Positions 1 through 8,935 of a stretch of DNA of 64,000 nucleotides are shown piece by piece; positions within the stretch are counted from its first letter, which is position 1, and each line of letters opens with the position of its first letter. The position numbers and the translations under genes are program-made. The stretch comes from Solirubrobacterales bacterium (GTDB taxonomy: Bacteria; Actinomycetota; Thermoleophilia; Solirubrobacterales; 70-9), in assembly GCA_017304845.1 (NCBI GenBank), contig JAFKLL010000014.1:1-64000 (forward strand), written 5' to 3'. The notes under the pieces were generated by a model, which saw only the letters and a list, made by a program, of their open reading frames with translations, ran no database searches and had not been told where the DNA came from.

Positions 1-1
1 C

Positions 2-406
2 GCCGGCCTGACGTACAACTTCCTGCCCTTCATGGTGCTGCCCCTCTTCGCCGCCCTCGAACGGCTCGACCGGAGACTGCTCGAGGCCAGCAAGGACCTC
101 TACGCCTCCGCCACCAAGACCTTCCTCAAGATCACCCTGCCGATCACGACGCCCGGCATCGTCGCCGGAGTCCTGCTCACCTTCATTCCCGCCGCCGGCG
201 ACTACGTCAACGCGACCTTCCTCGGCGGCACCAACCAGGCGATGATCGGCAACGTGATCCAGTCGAAGTACCTGGTAGTCCGTGACTACCCGGAGGCCGC
301 GGCGCTCTCGTTCACGCTGATGGCGGTGATCCTGGTCGCGCTGATCGTCTACATCAAGTTCGCCGGCACCGATGCCCTGATGGGCGACGAGGAGGAGACG
401 GCATGA
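2..406 (+). CDS. potB: ABC transporter permease, spermidine/putrescine (PotB-like), 5' truncated by window edge
   Basis: This is the C-terminal part of an integral-membrane permease; the frame is open from base 2, so the gene begins outside the window. The visible 134 residues contain the EAA-type cytoplasmic loop (around LLEASKDLYASATKTFLKITLPI), which docks the ATPase, followed by hydrophobic helices and a short acidic tail. The GDYVNATFLGG stretch resembles PotB/PotH polyamine permeases. Its stop overlaps the start of the next permease as ATGA, so the two are translationally coupled subunits of one importer. The substrate (polyamine or related cation) is inferred from family resemblance; the ATPase and binding protein are not visible. 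Confidence 0.85.
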   Translation, partial: AGLTYNFLPFMVLPLFAALERLDRRLLEASKDLYASATKTFLKITLPITTPGIVAGVLLTFIPAAGDYVNATFLGGTNQAMIGNVIQSKYLVVRDYPEAAALSFTLMAVILVALIVYIKFAGTDALMGDEEETA

Positions 407-1251
407 GGGCCTGGCGTTGGCTCAAGGAGCATGCGGTCCTTTTCGCGGGCCTGCTCGCGCTCGCCTACATGCTGGTCCCGATCCTGGTGATCGCGGTCTT
501 CTCGTTCAACGATCCGAGCGGCCGCTACAACTTCGAGTGGGTCGGCTTCACGACCAAGTACTGGGGAAGCCCCTTCGCGATCACGGAGCTGACCGACGCG
601 CTGATGGTCAGCATCCGGCTGGCCTTCTTCACCGCGATCGGAGCGACCATCCTCGGCACCCTGATCGCGATCGCGCTGGTCAGGTACCAGTTCTTCGGCC
701 GCCGGGCCGCGAACCTCCTGATCGTGATCCCGATGGCCACACCGGAGGTCGTGATCGGCGCCTCGCTGCTTTCGATGTTCCTGATCTACGGGGCGAAGCT
801 CGGATTCGGCACCCTGCTGATCGCCCACATCATGTTCTCGATCAGCTTCGTGGTGATCGTCGTCAGGTCGCGTCTGATCGGCTTCGACCGAAGGCTCGAG
901 GAGGCGTCCGCCGATCTCGGCGCCAACGCCCTGACGACATTCTGGAAGGTCACCCTCCCCCTGATCGCGCCCGGCGTGCTCTCCGCCGCCCTGCTCTCCT
1001 TCGCGATCTCGATCGACGACTTCGTGATCTCGAACTTCAACTCCGGCTCGGAGGTCACCTTCCCGCTCTACATCTTCGGAGCGAACCAGCGCGGCATCCC
1101 GGTGCAGGTCAACGTGATCGCCACGATGCTCTTCGCGATCACCGTGATCGCAATGGTCGCCGTGATCATCCAGCAGCGCCGAGCGGAGAAGATCGCCGGC
1201 ATGAGGCCGGAAGAAGCCGCGAACAAACCCGCCATCAACATCCCGGTCTAA
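403..1251 (+). CDS. potC: ABC transporter permease, spermidine/putrescine (PotC-like)
   Basis: A 282-residue inner-membrane permease, the usual length for PotC/PotI. It shows an N-terminal helix (about residues 11-33), the FSFNDPSGRYNFEWVGFT segment typical of PotC, several further helices, and an EAA loop near residues 165-185 (RRLEEASADLGANALTTFWKV). It pairs with the preceding permease to form the channel of a polyamine-type importer. The ATG overlaps the upstream stop by 4 bp. A perfect inverted repeat follows about 30 bp after the stop and probably ends the operon. Polyamine specificity is an inference from family. Confidence 0.88.
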   Translation: MRAWRWLKEHAVLFAGLLALAYMLVPILVIAVFSFNDPSGRYNFEWVGFTTKYWGSPFAITELTDALMVSIRLAFFTAIGATILGTLIAIALVRYQFFGRRAANLLIVIPMATPEVVIGASLLSMFLIYGAKLGFGTLLIAHIMFSISFVVIVVRSRLIGFDRRLEEASADLGANALTTFWKVTLPLIAPGVLSAALLSFAISIDDFVISNFNSGSEVTFPLYIFGANQRGIPVQVNVIATMLFAITVIAMVAVIIQQRRAEKIAGMRPEEAANKPAINIPV

Positions 1252-1284
1252 CCGCAATCGGGCCGACCTTCGCCGGAGCGACCC

Positions 1285-1333
1285 GGACTGAAACTCGTTT
1301 CGCGTCGCAGCAACACGTTCGGAGTTTCAGTCC
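1285..1333. terminator. Bidirectional hairpin between convergent potC and the histidine kinase gene
   Basis: GGACTGAAACTC at 1285-1296 pairs perfectly with GAGTTTCAGTCC at 1322-1333 (12 bp, 25-nt loop). It lies between two convergent genes. There is no U-tract, so it may act as a 3'-end stabiliser or a Rho-linked stop rather than a classical intrinsic terminator. Confidence 0.6.
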
Positions 1334-1352
1334 CCCTGTTGGCTGGTTGCGG

Positions 1353-2462
1353 CTAGTTGAGGGGGACTTGGAGGCGGATCAGGTATCCGCCTCCTTCTAT
1401 GGGGCCAGCCTCGAAGGTTCCTCCGAGCAGCTCGGCCCGCTCGACCAGGCCGATGTGGCCGTGCTGGGTCGAGGGGACGTCCAGCACCGCTCCCACGTGG
1501 GGGCCGTTGGTCACCGTCAGGAGCAGGGCCTTGCCGGAGGCGTAGCAGCGGATCTGGACCTCGGCCCCCGGGGCATGCTTCCTCGAGTTGGCCAGCCCTT
1601 CCTGGATCGTCCGGTAGATCGCCCGCTGGACCGAGGAGGCGAGCTGATCCGGGACGTCCATCTCGATGTCGACGTCCAGCCCGCTCTCGGTGATCAGGTC
1701 GTCGATGTCGAGGACCGAGAACTGCGGGGTCAACTCGCGGTGCGGAGCCTCGGGATCGCGCAGGACGGTCAGCATCTGACGCAGCTCCTCGATCGTCGTC
1801 ACGGCCAGGGTCCTGATCACCGATCCGGCCCGTGCCGCATCGGGATCCTCAGCGGTCACCTGGAGCGCCCCGGCCTGGACCGCGATCAGGCTGACCTGAT
1901 GCGAGACCACGTCGTGCATCTCCCGGGCCAGGCGGGTCCGTTCGTCGCGCCGCACGTCGCGGGCGATCTGCTCGATGTCCTCGGCCTGGGCGACCCGGAG
2001 CTGCTCGATCGAGGCCGAGAGCTCACGGCGGGTGCGGACCAGGAGCCCGGTCGCGACCACGCCGACCGCGCCGACCAGGGCGTAGGTCGAGGTGAAGGTG
2101 ATGTCGTGGGCGCTGGAGAAGCCGCCGCGCCAGAAGGCGGTGAACCCGACCATGATCACCCCGGCCACCGGGTAGAGGATCCGGTTGTCGGTCCCCTTGT
2201 AGGCCAGCGAGTACAGGGCGACGAACGGGGCGACGAGGCCGTCGGCGAGCAGGAAGCCGGGCAGGGAGATCAGCAGGCTGACCATCGGGTGCGCCCGCCG
2301 CACGAAGATCCCGAGCGCGCCGACGAAGGTGGTCGACATGGTCAGCCAGTTCACGTCGAAGGCGACCAGATACCCGTGGGCGAGCGCGAAGACGACCAGC
2401 GCCAGGTCGATCAGGAAGTCCCTGAGGGTGCGCTCCCCGGTGATCTCCCGGAGCCGCGTCAC
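1353..2462 (-). CDS. Sensor histidine kinase, NarL/DesK type (HisKA_3)
   Basis: A 369-residue membrane kinase. The first half is hydrophobic with about five membrane segments and no obvious extracellular sensor domain. The dimerisation helix carries the phospho-acceptor in LAREMHDVVSHQVSLIAVQ, typical of HisKA_3. A HATPase-like C-terminus follows (IYRTIQEGLANSRKHAPG, then GHIGLVERAELLGG), with the usual short or degenerate glycine boxes of this class. The GTG start at 2462 overlaps the response-regulator stop (GTGA), so kinase and regulator form one two-component operon. The signal is unknown; DesK/LiaS-like membrane sensing is possible. Confidence 0.88.
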   Translation of the reverse strand: MTRLREITGERTLRDFLIDLALVVFALAHGYLVAFDVNWLTMSTTFVGALGIFVRRAHPMVSLLISLPGFLLADGLVAPFVALYSLAYKGTDNRILYPVAGVIMVGFTAFWRGGFSSAHDITFTSTYALVGAVGVVATGLLVRTRRELSASIEQLRVAQAEDIEQIARDVRRDERTRLAREMHDVVSHQVSLIAVQAGALQVTAEDPDAARAGSVIRTLAVTTIEELRQMLTVLRDPEAPHRELTPQFSVLDIDDLITESGLDVDIEMDVPDQLASSVQRAIYRTIQEGLANSRKHAPGAEVQIRCYASGKALLLTVTNGPHVGAVLDVPSTQHGHIGLVERAELLGGTFEAGPIEGGGYLIRLQVPLN

Positions 2463-3130
2463 TTGCGCAGCAGCCCCGCCCGCTCGGCCAGGAGCGCGGC
2501 CTCGACCCGGGACTTGACGCCGAGCTTGGAGAGGATCGAGCTGACGTGGCTCTTGACCGTGCCGACGCTCAGGTAGAGCGCCTCTCCGATCTCGGTGTTG
2601 GTCTGGCCCTCCGACAGCAGGATCAGGACCGCCCGCTCGCGATTGGTCAGCCCCTCCAGCGCCCGTTCCTCGCTGCCGGCGTCACGGCCGAGATACCCCG
2701 AGATGACCGTGGTGCTGACCACCGGCGAGAAGACCACCCCACCCCCGTAGAGGGTGCGGATCAGCTGCGGGAGCTGGGTCGGGTCGGTGTCCTTGACCAG
2801 GAAGCCGGCCGCGCCGGACTGGAGCGCCGTGGCGATGTGCTCGTCGGTGTCGAAGGTGGTGAGCATCGCGATCACCGGATGGTTCGGCTCGCGGGCGATC
2901 TCGGCCAGCACCTCGAGCCCGTTCTTGCCGGGCATGCGGATGTCCAGCAGCACCACGTCCGGGGCCGCCTCGCCGATCGCCGCCACCGCTCCCTCGCCAT
3001 CCGTCGCCGCCACGACCCGGATGTCCGGGGCCGCATTGAGGATGTGCGTGAATCCGGTGCGGACCAGCGCCTCGTCGTCGACGATCGCGACGGTTATCGG
3101 TGACCCGCCGGCCTCACTGGGATCTTCCAT
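2459..3130 (-). CDS. Response regulator, NarL/LuxR family
   Basis: 223 residues: an N-terminal receiver (acidic DD pair near residues 18-19, phospho-acceptor D63 in LLDIRMPG, switch K in FLVKDTD) followed by a LuxR-type helix-turn-helix (LTNRERAVLILLSEGQTNTEI, then GTVKSHVSSILSKLGVKSR). It is the first gene of the operon with the kinase. No Shine-Dalgarno precedes the ATG. Instead TAGCCT (3137-3142 on the minus strand) lies exactly six bases upstream, so the transcript is probably leaderless. A repeated TGGCC element lies just upstream in the divergent region. Confidence 0.9.
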   Translation of the reverse strand: MEDPSEAGGSPITVAIVDDEALVRTGFTHILNAAPDIRVVAATDGEGAVAAIGEAAPDVVLLDIRMPGKNGLEVLAEIAREPNHPVIAMLTTFDTDEHIATALQSGAAGFLVKDTDPTQLPQLIRTLYGGGVVFSPVVSTTVISGYLGRDAGSEERALEGLTNRERAVLILLSEGQTNTEIGEALYLSVGTVKSHVSSILSKLGVKSRVEAALLAERAGLLRK

Positions 3131-3182
3131 CCTTGAAGGCTAATGCCGATTTTTCAACCCGTGCGCGCGCGAGGCGCCGGAA

Positions 3183-3217
3183 TGGCCAGATGGCCGGGCG
3201 AACTGGCCATGTGGCCG
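3183..3217. promoter_or_regulatory. Tandem TGGCCA/TGGCCG operator-like repeats in divergent promoter region
   Basis: TGGCCAGATGGCCG (3183-3196) and TGGCCATGTGGCCG (3204-3217) are two copies of TGGCCA-N2-TGGCCG, offset by 21 bp, i.e. two helical turns on one DNA face. They also contain the inverted pair ATGGCCA (3182) and TGGCCAT (3204). The position, between a LuxR-type regulator and a PucR-type regulator, suits an operator for one of them. Binding is inferred. Confidence 0.5.
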
Positions 3218-3278
3218 ATTGCCGGATCGCTCCCGATCGTTCAGGGTTTCGTCCTCGTCCCGCGGGGACGGATCGACC

Positions 3279-4826
3279 ATGATCACGATCGCCGGCCTGA
3301 GAGAGGACTTTCCCCTGACCCTGCTGGCGGGCGAATCCGCCGCCGGCCATCCGATCCGCTGGGTCCACATCTCCGAGCACGAGGATCCGGCTCCGTGGCT
3401 CTCCGGCGGCGAGCTGGTGCTGACCACCGGCTACAAGCTCGACACGGAGGACAAGCAGCGCCGCTTCGTCGAGTCGTTGGCCGGCCAGAACGCGGCCGGG
3501 CTCGGTTTCGGGACCGGCTTCGACCACGACGAGGTGCCGCCGGCGATGATCGAGACGGCCGGCGAGCTCGACTTCCCCCTGTTCCAGGTCCCCTACAGCG
3601 TGCCGTTCATCGCGATCAGCGAGAAGGCCTCGGTCGGGCTGATCAACGACCAGTTCAAGATCCTGGAGCGGGGCTCGAAGGTGCAGGGGCAGCTCGAGCT
3701 CCAGCTGATCGAGGGCGCCGGGCTGAAGACGATCGTCACCTCGATCGCCGACTCCGTCTCGGGCCGGGTGTTCGTCTTCGACCGGGCGGGCCGCGTGGTC
3801 ACGGGGAGCGGCGAGCCGGAGTTCGAGGTCGAGGTGGTCGGCGCGGAGCTGAAGAAGCGCTCCGAGCAGCGACGCCGCATCCCCTACGAGACCGACGCCC
3901 TCCGCGAGGGCAGCCTGGCCGTGCCGATCCCGGGCAGCGAGGGCGACCAGACCGCCGGCTGGCTGGTCGTGGTCGCCGATCGGCGCGAGCCGCTGGGCCA
4001 GTTCGAGACCCTGATGGCGCGGCTCTCATCGACCGTGGTCGGGCTGGGGATGATGAGGATGCGGGCGGTCCGGGAGACCGAGCGGCGGTTGGCGGGGGGC
4101 CTGCTCGCCGATGCCATCCACGGCAAGGGCGACCCGGCCGACGTCGCCCGCCGTCTGCGTTCCTTCGGCCTCGGCTCGACGATCGCCGTCCTGGTCTTCG
4201 ACGCCGACGCGCCCGACCTGGCCGAGGCGTCACTCGAGGGCTGCCTCGAGAAGCGGTCGATCGCGGCGATGATCGCGACCACCGAGGACGCCTCCGGCAA
4301 GCCGCTGGTCTGCGCGGTCGTCGACGCCTCCGACGCCGAGCCGGTCGAGCTGGCGACCGAGCTGCACGGGGAGATCGGCGCGGACCAGGCGAAGTGCCGG
4401 GCCGCGGCCAGCCGGCCCTCCCCCGACCACGCTCTGCGCCGCGCCTTCCACGAGGCGCGCTGTGCCCTCGAGGCCTCCTCGATGGGCTCCGACCCCCGGC
4501 CGGTCGGCTCTTACTCCGACCTCGGCGCCTTCACCCTGCTGCTCTCGGTCCAGGACGACGAGGCGCTGCGCCAGTTCTCCGGCGCGGTCCTCGGCGGGAT
4601 CGAGGCCGGAGACGATCCCCAGGCCGAGGAGCTGATGCGGAGCCTGGAGGCCTTCATCGAGTGCAACGGCAACTGGGAAAGGGCCGCCAAGCGCCTCTAC
4701 TGCCACCGCCACACGCTGCGGCACCGGATCACCAAGATCGAGGAGATGACCGGGCGCGACTTCCACCGGGCCACCGACCGGATCGAGTGCTGGCTCGCCC
4801 TCCAGGCCCGCCAGATGATCGACTGA
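3279..4826 (+). CDS. PucR-family transcriptional regulator
   Basis: 515 residues. The N-terminus (about 1-125) matches the PucR ligand-sensing domain (MITIAGLREDFPLTLLAG, then WVHISEHEDPAPWLSGGELVLTTG). A central GGDEF-like fold follows, and a C-terminal HTH_30 ends the protein (ECNGNWERAAKRLYCHRHTL, then RHRITKIEEMTGRDF). ATG 3279 was chosen because it starts directly at the PucR domain and GGACGGA lies upstream; an in-frame ATG at 3219 would add 20 unlikely residues. PucR proteins often control purine, amine or amino-acid catabolism from a neighbouring gene, so the downstream amidohydrolase is a candidate target (inference). Confidence 0.88.
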   Translation: MITIAGLREDFPLTLLAGESAAGHPIRWVHISEHEDPAPWLSGGELVLTTGYKLDTEDKQRRFVESLAGQNAAGLGFGTGFDHDEVPPAMIETAGELDFPLFQVPYSVPFIAISEKASVGLINDQFKILERGSKVQGQLELQLIEGAGLKTIVTSIADSVSGRVFVFDRAGRVVTGSGEPEFEVEVVGAELKKRSEQRRRIPYETDALREGSLAVPIPGSEGDQTAGWLVVVADRREPLGQFETLMARLSSTVVGLGMMRMRAVRETERRLAGGLLADAIHGKGDPADVARRLRSFGLGSTIAVLVFDADAPDLAEASLEGCLEKRSIAAMIATTEDASGKPLVCAVVDASDAEPVELATELHGEIGADQAKCRAAASRPSPDHALRRAFHEARCALEASSMGSDPRPVGSYSDLGAFTLLLSVQDDEALRQFSGAVLGGIEAGDDPQAEELMRSLEAFIECNGNWERAAKRLYCHRHTLRHRITKIEEMTGRDFHRATDRIECWLALQARQMID

Positions 4827-4920
4827 ACCGGCGGGACTGTCCAAACCGGCAGATGAGCGCCGGAAGTGGCTCCACTCCGTCCATTGAGATCGGCGCCGAC
4901 TCGATGGGAACATCGGTGGG

Positions 4921-4941
4921 CGCCACCTCTTCTCGGTGGCG
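4921..4941 (+). other. Stem-loop in leader of amidohydrolase gene
   Basis: CGCCACC (4921-4927) pairs with GGTGGCG (4935-4941) across a 7-nt loop, ending 14 nt before a GGAGGAG Shine-Dalgarno. It sits in the 138-bp region between the PucR gene and the amidohydrolase. No known riboswitch signature was recognised, so its role, if any, is open. Nothing else stands out in this gap. Confidence 0.25.
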
Positions 4942-4964
4942 AAACCACGGGGACTGGAGGAGAT

Positions 4965-7436
4965 TTGTCTGCACGCAGTCGTTTTGCAGGGGAGCCGCGG
5001 ACGCGCCGTTTCTTGGCCGTCATCGGCATGGGGGTGTTCATGAGCTTGGTGGCCTTGGCCCTGATCTCATCGAGCGAGAGTCGATCGGCGGACACGCCTC
5101 CGGCCGACACCGTCTTCGTCAACGGCCGGGCGATGCTGTTCCCGGGCCTTGACGGCACACAGGCCACGGTCATGGATCCGACCGTCGGCTGGGCCAGCGC
5201 GGTCGGTGTCACCGGCGACAAGATCTCCTACGTCGGCGACGACCAGGGCGCTCAGGCCCAGATCGGGCCCGACACCGAGGTCGTCGACCTTCACGGCAAG
5301 ATGCTGATGCCGGGCGTCGGCGACGGGCACCTGCACGAGGCGCGGCCGCCGATGTGCGAGATGGACTACGAGGGCGGGACCGTCGAGACCGTGCTGGGCA
5401 AGCTCAAGGACTGCCTGATGCGCGACGACCAGGTCGGCTACCTGAACTCGAACTACAAGCTGACCGCCGGCGACTTCATGGGCGAGGGCATGCTCCCGAG
5501 CGGCACCCGCCTCGACCGGCACATCCTCGATCGACTGAGCAAGGACCCGAGCGAAGACGCCTTCGGGACCGGCACCACGCGTCCGATCATCGTCAACAAC
5601 ATGGACGCCCACAAGTGGTACACCAACACCCAGGCGATCACCAACGCCGGCTTCGACGCCTCGACGCCGGATCCGACCAACGGCGGCTTCATGGGCCGCG
5701 ACGAGGACGGCTTCCCGAACGGACAGTTCGTCGACTTCAGCGGCAACTGGGGCCCGAACGCCCCGGCCGGGCCACAGCCGACCGCCGTTCAGAAGAAGGT
5801 CGCCGACATCAAGCACTTCAACAGCCTCGGCATCACCAATGTGATGCATGCGCTCGGTGGAGCCAGCAACCTGAGCACGCTCAAGACGATCGCCGACAAC
5901 GGCGACCTGACGGTGCGGTTCAGCCAGGCGATGAGCGCGAGCTGGGTGAACGGCAGCGAGACGCCGGCCACGATCGCGAGCCGGATCAACACGCTGAACG
6001 GCCAGCGCGCCCAGTACGACGGATACACGAACCCGGCCAGCCCGGGCCAGATCAAGGTCAACACGGTGAAGATCTTCTGCGACGGCGTGGCCGAGTGGCC
6101 GGGCCAGACCGCGGCGATGCTGCGGCCCTACCGTCAGAACCTCGGCACCGCCGAGAACCCGATCTGGGTCAACACCGACAACTACGGCCAGGACCCGTCC
6201 TGCGCCGCCGACCAGAACGCGTTCCTGGCACTGGATGCCGCGCACTGGAACATCCACACCCACTCGCTCGGCGACCGTGCGGTCCGTGACTCGCTCGACA
6301 ACTACGAGTTGATCAACAACGAGAACGAGAGCTGGGACCGCCGCGATCAGATCGCGCACGACGAGTTCGTCGACGCCGCCGACATCCCCCGCTTCGCCCA
6401 GCTGGGCGTGGTGGCCTCGATGACCGGGCAGTGGGAGCAGCGCGACGCCTGGTCGGTCGACGGCATCACCGGCTACGTCGCACCGGGCCGGATGAACAAC
6501 CTCTACCCGGCCCAGGACATCGTCAACGACGGCGGAGTCGTGGCCCAGGGGAGCGACTGGCCGATCACCCGGCTGGTGCCCTGGTCGGCGATCGAGCAGT
6601 TCGTCACCCGTGAGGGCGAGGACGCTCCCGAGCGCGGGATCTACCCGGGCCAGCTCAACGAGAAGCCCGGCATGACGATCGCCCAGGCGTACCGCGCCTC
6701 GACCATCGCGGTCGCCTACCAGCTGCATCTCGACGACGTGACCGGATCGATCGACGACGGCAAGTTCGCCGACCTGGTCGCGGTCGACCACGACCCGTTC
6801 TTCGTCCCCGGGGTCACCGACCAGCTCGCCGAGAAGAAGGCGGCTCTGCCCGGGGCGGAACAGGACCTGGCCGACGCCGAGGACGCACTCGACGCGGCCG
6901 ACGCGGCGATCGCCCCGGCCCAGTCGGACCTGGCCGCCAAGCGGACGGCGCTGACTCAGGCCGAGCAGGCGCAGAAGTCGGCTCAGGCGAGCCAACAGCA
7001 GGCGGCCAAGAGGGCGCGGACCGCACGCAAGGCCCTCCAGAAGGCGAAGCGGAAGCCCGCCTCCAAGGCCAAGCGCCGCGCCGTCAAGGCCAAAGCCCGG
7101 GCCCTGAAGGCCAGGCAGCGCACCCTCGGGCAGGCCCGGGGACGCAACACCAAGGCCCAGGGTTCCGTCCGCGGCGCCGACGCCGCGGTCAAGGCGGCCG
7201 AGCAGACGCTGAGCCAGCGTCAGGCCGACGTCACCACCGCCCAGGGCGCGGTCGACGAGGCCAAGGGCACGGTCGACTCGACCAAGTCCGACATCGCCTC
7301 GCTCGAGACTCAGGAGGCGGCCGGTCAGCAGACCCAGATCAAGCAGGTGTCCGACACCAAGGCCCTGATGACCATGGTCGGCGGCAAGGTGGTCTACACC
7401 GATCCGGAGGACACGCTGGGCATGTCCGGCGAGTAA
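4965..7436 (+). CDS. Secreted amidohydrolase (Amidohydro_3/YtcJ type) with coiled-coil insertion
   Basis: About 823 residues. TTG 4965 is preferred: GGAGGAG lies at 4956-4962 and the protein then opens with an arginine-rich signal or anchor (RTRRFLAVIGMGVFMSLVAL). An upstream in-frame ATG at 4866 is possible. The catalytic barrel shows the YtcJ pattern: GDGHLHEARPP metal ligands, HTHSLGDRA, HDEFVD, QGSDWPIT, and a late FADLVAVDHDPF. Between roughly residues 620 and 795 an Ala/Lys/Arg/Gln-rich coiled coil interrupts the C-terminal beta-sandwich, which resumes as LMTMVGGKVVYTD. The hydrolytic substrate is unknown. A strong terminator follows. PucR upstream may regulate it. Confidence 0.82.
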   Translation: MSARSRFAGEPRTRRFLAVIGMGVFMSLVALALISSSESRSADTPPADTVFVNGRAMLFPGLDGTQATVMDPTVGWASAVGVTGDKISYVGDDQGAQAQIGPDTEVVDLHGKMLMPGVGDGHLHEARPPMCEMDYEGGTVETVLGKLKDCLMRDDQVGYLNSNYKLTAGDFMGEGMLPSGTRLDRHILDRLSKDPSEDAFGTGTTRPIIVNNMDAHKWYTNTQAITNAGFDASTPDPTNGGFMGRDEDGFPNGQFVDFSGNWGPNAPAGPQPTAVQKKVADIKHFNSLGITNVMHALGGASNLSTLKTIADNGDLTVRFSQAMSASWVNGSETPATIASRINTLNGQRAQYDGYTNPASPGQIKVNTVKIFCDGVAEWPGQTAAMLRPYRQNLGTAENPIWVNTDNYGQDPSCAADQNAFLALDAAHWNIHTHSLGDRAVRDSLDNYELINNENESWDRRDQIAHDEFVDAADIPRFAQLGVVASMTGQWEQRDAWSVDGITGYVAPGRMNNLYPAQDIVNDGGVVAQGSDWPITRLVPWSAIEQFVTREGEDAPERGIYPGQLNEKPGMTIAQAYRASTIAVAYQLHLDDVTGSIDDGKFADLVAVDHDPFFVPGVTDQLAEKKAALPGAEQDLADAEDALDAADAAIAPAQSDLAAKRTALTQAEQAQKSAQASQQQAAKRARTARKALQKAKRKPASKAKRRAVKAKARALKARQRTLGQARGRNTKAQGSVRGADAAVKAAEQTLSQRQADVTTAQGAVDEAKGTVDSTKSDIASLETQEAAGQQTQIKQVSDTKALMTMVGGKVVYTDPEDTLGMSGE

Positions 7437-7460
7437 AGGTCTCTCTCTCAGGAGACGAAA

Positions 7461-7489
7461 GGGCGGGCGCTTCGGTGCCCGCCCTTTTT
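7461..7489 (+). terminator. Intrinsic terminator after amidohydrolase
   Basis: GGGCGGGCGC (7461-7470), UUCG tetraloop, GTGCCCGCCC (7475-7484; one G-U pair), then five T. It is a textbook intrinsic terminator for the plus strand. The opposite strand has only three T, so it may weakly stop ung transcripts too. Confidence 0.9.
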
Positions 7490-7494
7490 CGTGC

Positions 7495-8172
7495 CTAGGG
7501 CAGTCGCCAGTCGATCGGCTCGGCGCCCTGTTGCTCCAGCAGGGCGTTGGCCCGGCTGAACGGACGGGATCCGAAGAAGCCGTGGTGGGCGGCCATCGGG
7601 CTGGGATGCGGCGACTCGACGCAGGGCACCGGGCCGAGCAGCGGCTTGAGGTTGCGGGCGTTCCGGCCCCAGAGGATGGCGACCATCGGTCCGCCCCGCT
7701 CGGCCAGGGATCGGATCGCCTGTTCGGTGACCTCCTCCCAGCCCCGCCCCTGATGGGAGTTCGGACGGCCGGGCTGGACGGTCAGCGATCGGTTGAGCAG
7801 GAGCACGCCCCGGTCGACCCAGGGCGAGAGGTCGCCGGTGGACGGGGTCGGATAGCCCAGGTCGTCGCTGTACTCCTTGAAGATGTTGACCAGGCTGGGC
7901 GGCAGCGGCCGCACTTCCGGGGCGACCGAGAAGCAGAGCCCGACCGCGTGGCCGGGGGTCGGGTACGGATCCTGGCCGACGATCAGCACCCGGGTCCGCT
8001 CCAGCGGGAGCGAGAAGGCCCGCAGGATGTTCTCTCCGGAAGGCAGGTAGCCGCGACCGGCCCTGGCCTCGCCGCGCAGGAACTCGCCCATCTCGGCGAT
8101 CCGGCCGCTGACCGGCGCCAGGGCCTCGGCCCAACCCGGTTCGACCACCTCGCTCAAGGGACGCGCTGACAC
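7495..8172 (-). CDS. ung: Uracil-DNA glycosylase, family 1
   Basis: 225 residues, the normal size for Ung. The water-activating motif is present as [18 protein letters not shown], and the DNA-minor-groove loop as [20 protein letters not shown]. Between them ILWGRNA matches the usual ILWG strand. It excises uracil from DNA and starts base-excision repair in the cytoplasm. The start is GTG 8172 with no clear Shine-Dalgarno. Family 1 assignment is secure from the two motifs. The gene is monocistronic, converging on the upstream terminator and divergent from a secreted protein gene. Confidence 0.96.
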   Translation of the reverse strand: MSARPLSEVVEPGWAEALAPVSGRIAEMGEFLRGEARAGRGYLPSGENILRAFSLPLERTRVLIVGQDPYPTPGHAVGLCFSVAPEVRPLPPSLVNIFKEYSDDLGYPTPSTGDLSPWVDRGVLLLNRSLTVQPGRPNSHQGRGWEEVTEQAIRSLAERGGPMVAILWGRNARNLKPLLGPVPCVESPHPSPMAAHHGFFGSRPFSRANALLEQQGAEPIDWRLP

Positions 8173-8314
8173 GACCTGGAGGATATGGCCTGCTTGACTG
8201 GCTCGGGGAGATCGGTTTGGATGGAGTCCTCATCGGAATTTCGTCGGCACGGGGATGAGGCTCATGAAGAGGAGCGGCCAGGAGGGCCGCCCGGGTCGGC
8301 TGGAGGAGAGAAAC

Positions 8315-8839
8315 ATGCAGTCAGTAAGAAGGCTGGCTTTGTTGGTCTGCGCCACGATGGCGCTGGGGGCGGCATTCGCCTCGGGCGCGTCGGCGGCGAG
8401 CCTCAACGCCTATGTGGACGTCGATCCCGACCCGAGCTATATCGATACGTGCTTCTCGTACCCGTTCAGCGCGGACCGGCCCGGCAACACCCAGGTCTCG
8501 CCCACCGACATCGGGCAGCTCGAATGCGGCAACACAGTGCCGCTCGAGTTCACCGACGACATCGTGATCGACTTCCAGACGGACGGCACCGGCTCGGTCT
8601 CCCCGTCCTCTTCCGGCTCGTTCGGAGTCTCCTTCGCGCCTGGTCTCGGCTCCCTGGGCTGCGAGATCACGGTCTCGGCCCCGGTCCCGATCGAAGAGGT
8701 CCCCGGCGGCATCCTCGGGGAGTCGTGGCTCGGCTCGATCGAGGTGGACAACACCTCGGGCGACGCCACCGACAACAGCGGGTTCTCCTGCCCCGCCCAG
8801 CCCTACGACCTCAAGATCGGCTTCTTCGTGGACGACTGA
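8315..8839 (+). CDS. Secreted protein of unknown function
   Basis: 174 residues. The start is ATG 8315, seven bases after GGAGGAG. A signal peptide is clear: positive n-region (MQSVRR), hydrophobic core, and likely cleavage after ASGASA near residue 26. The mature part is acidic and Ser/Gly/Asp-rich with four Cys, and its predicted beta character resembles small extracellular domains, but I recognise no family. It sits alone, divergent from ung, and ends in a perfect hairpin. Confidence 0.75.
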   Translation: MQSVRRLALLVCATMALGAAFASGASAASLNAYVDVDPDPSYIDTCFSYPFSADRPGNTQVSPTDIGQLECGNTVPLEFTDDIVIDFQTDGTGSVSPSSSGSFGVSFAPGLGSLGCEITVSAPVPIEEVPGGILGESWLGSIEVDNTSGDATDNSGFSCPAQPYDLKIGFFVDD

Positions 8840-8861
8840 TCGGCAGGTCCATCTGGCGTTG

Positions 8862-8889
8862 GCGAGGCCCGGCAGTCGCCGGGCCTCGC
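8862..8889. terminator. Hairpin terminator after secreted protein gene
   Basis: GCGAGGCCCGGC (8862-8873) pairs perfectly with GCCGGGCCTCGC (8878-8889) over a 4-nt loop (agtc). TCGTTCT follows; there is no true T-tract. Confidence 0.7.
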
Positions 8890-8935
8890 TCGTTCTCCCC
8901 CCGCCCGAACCGGATCGGCGACCCGCTACAATTGA

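Noticed and set aside
4827-4964. Riboswitch in the amidohydrolase leader
   Set aside because: The only stable element is a 7-bp stem; none of the conserved cores I know (cobalamin, c-di-AMP, glycine) could be matched.
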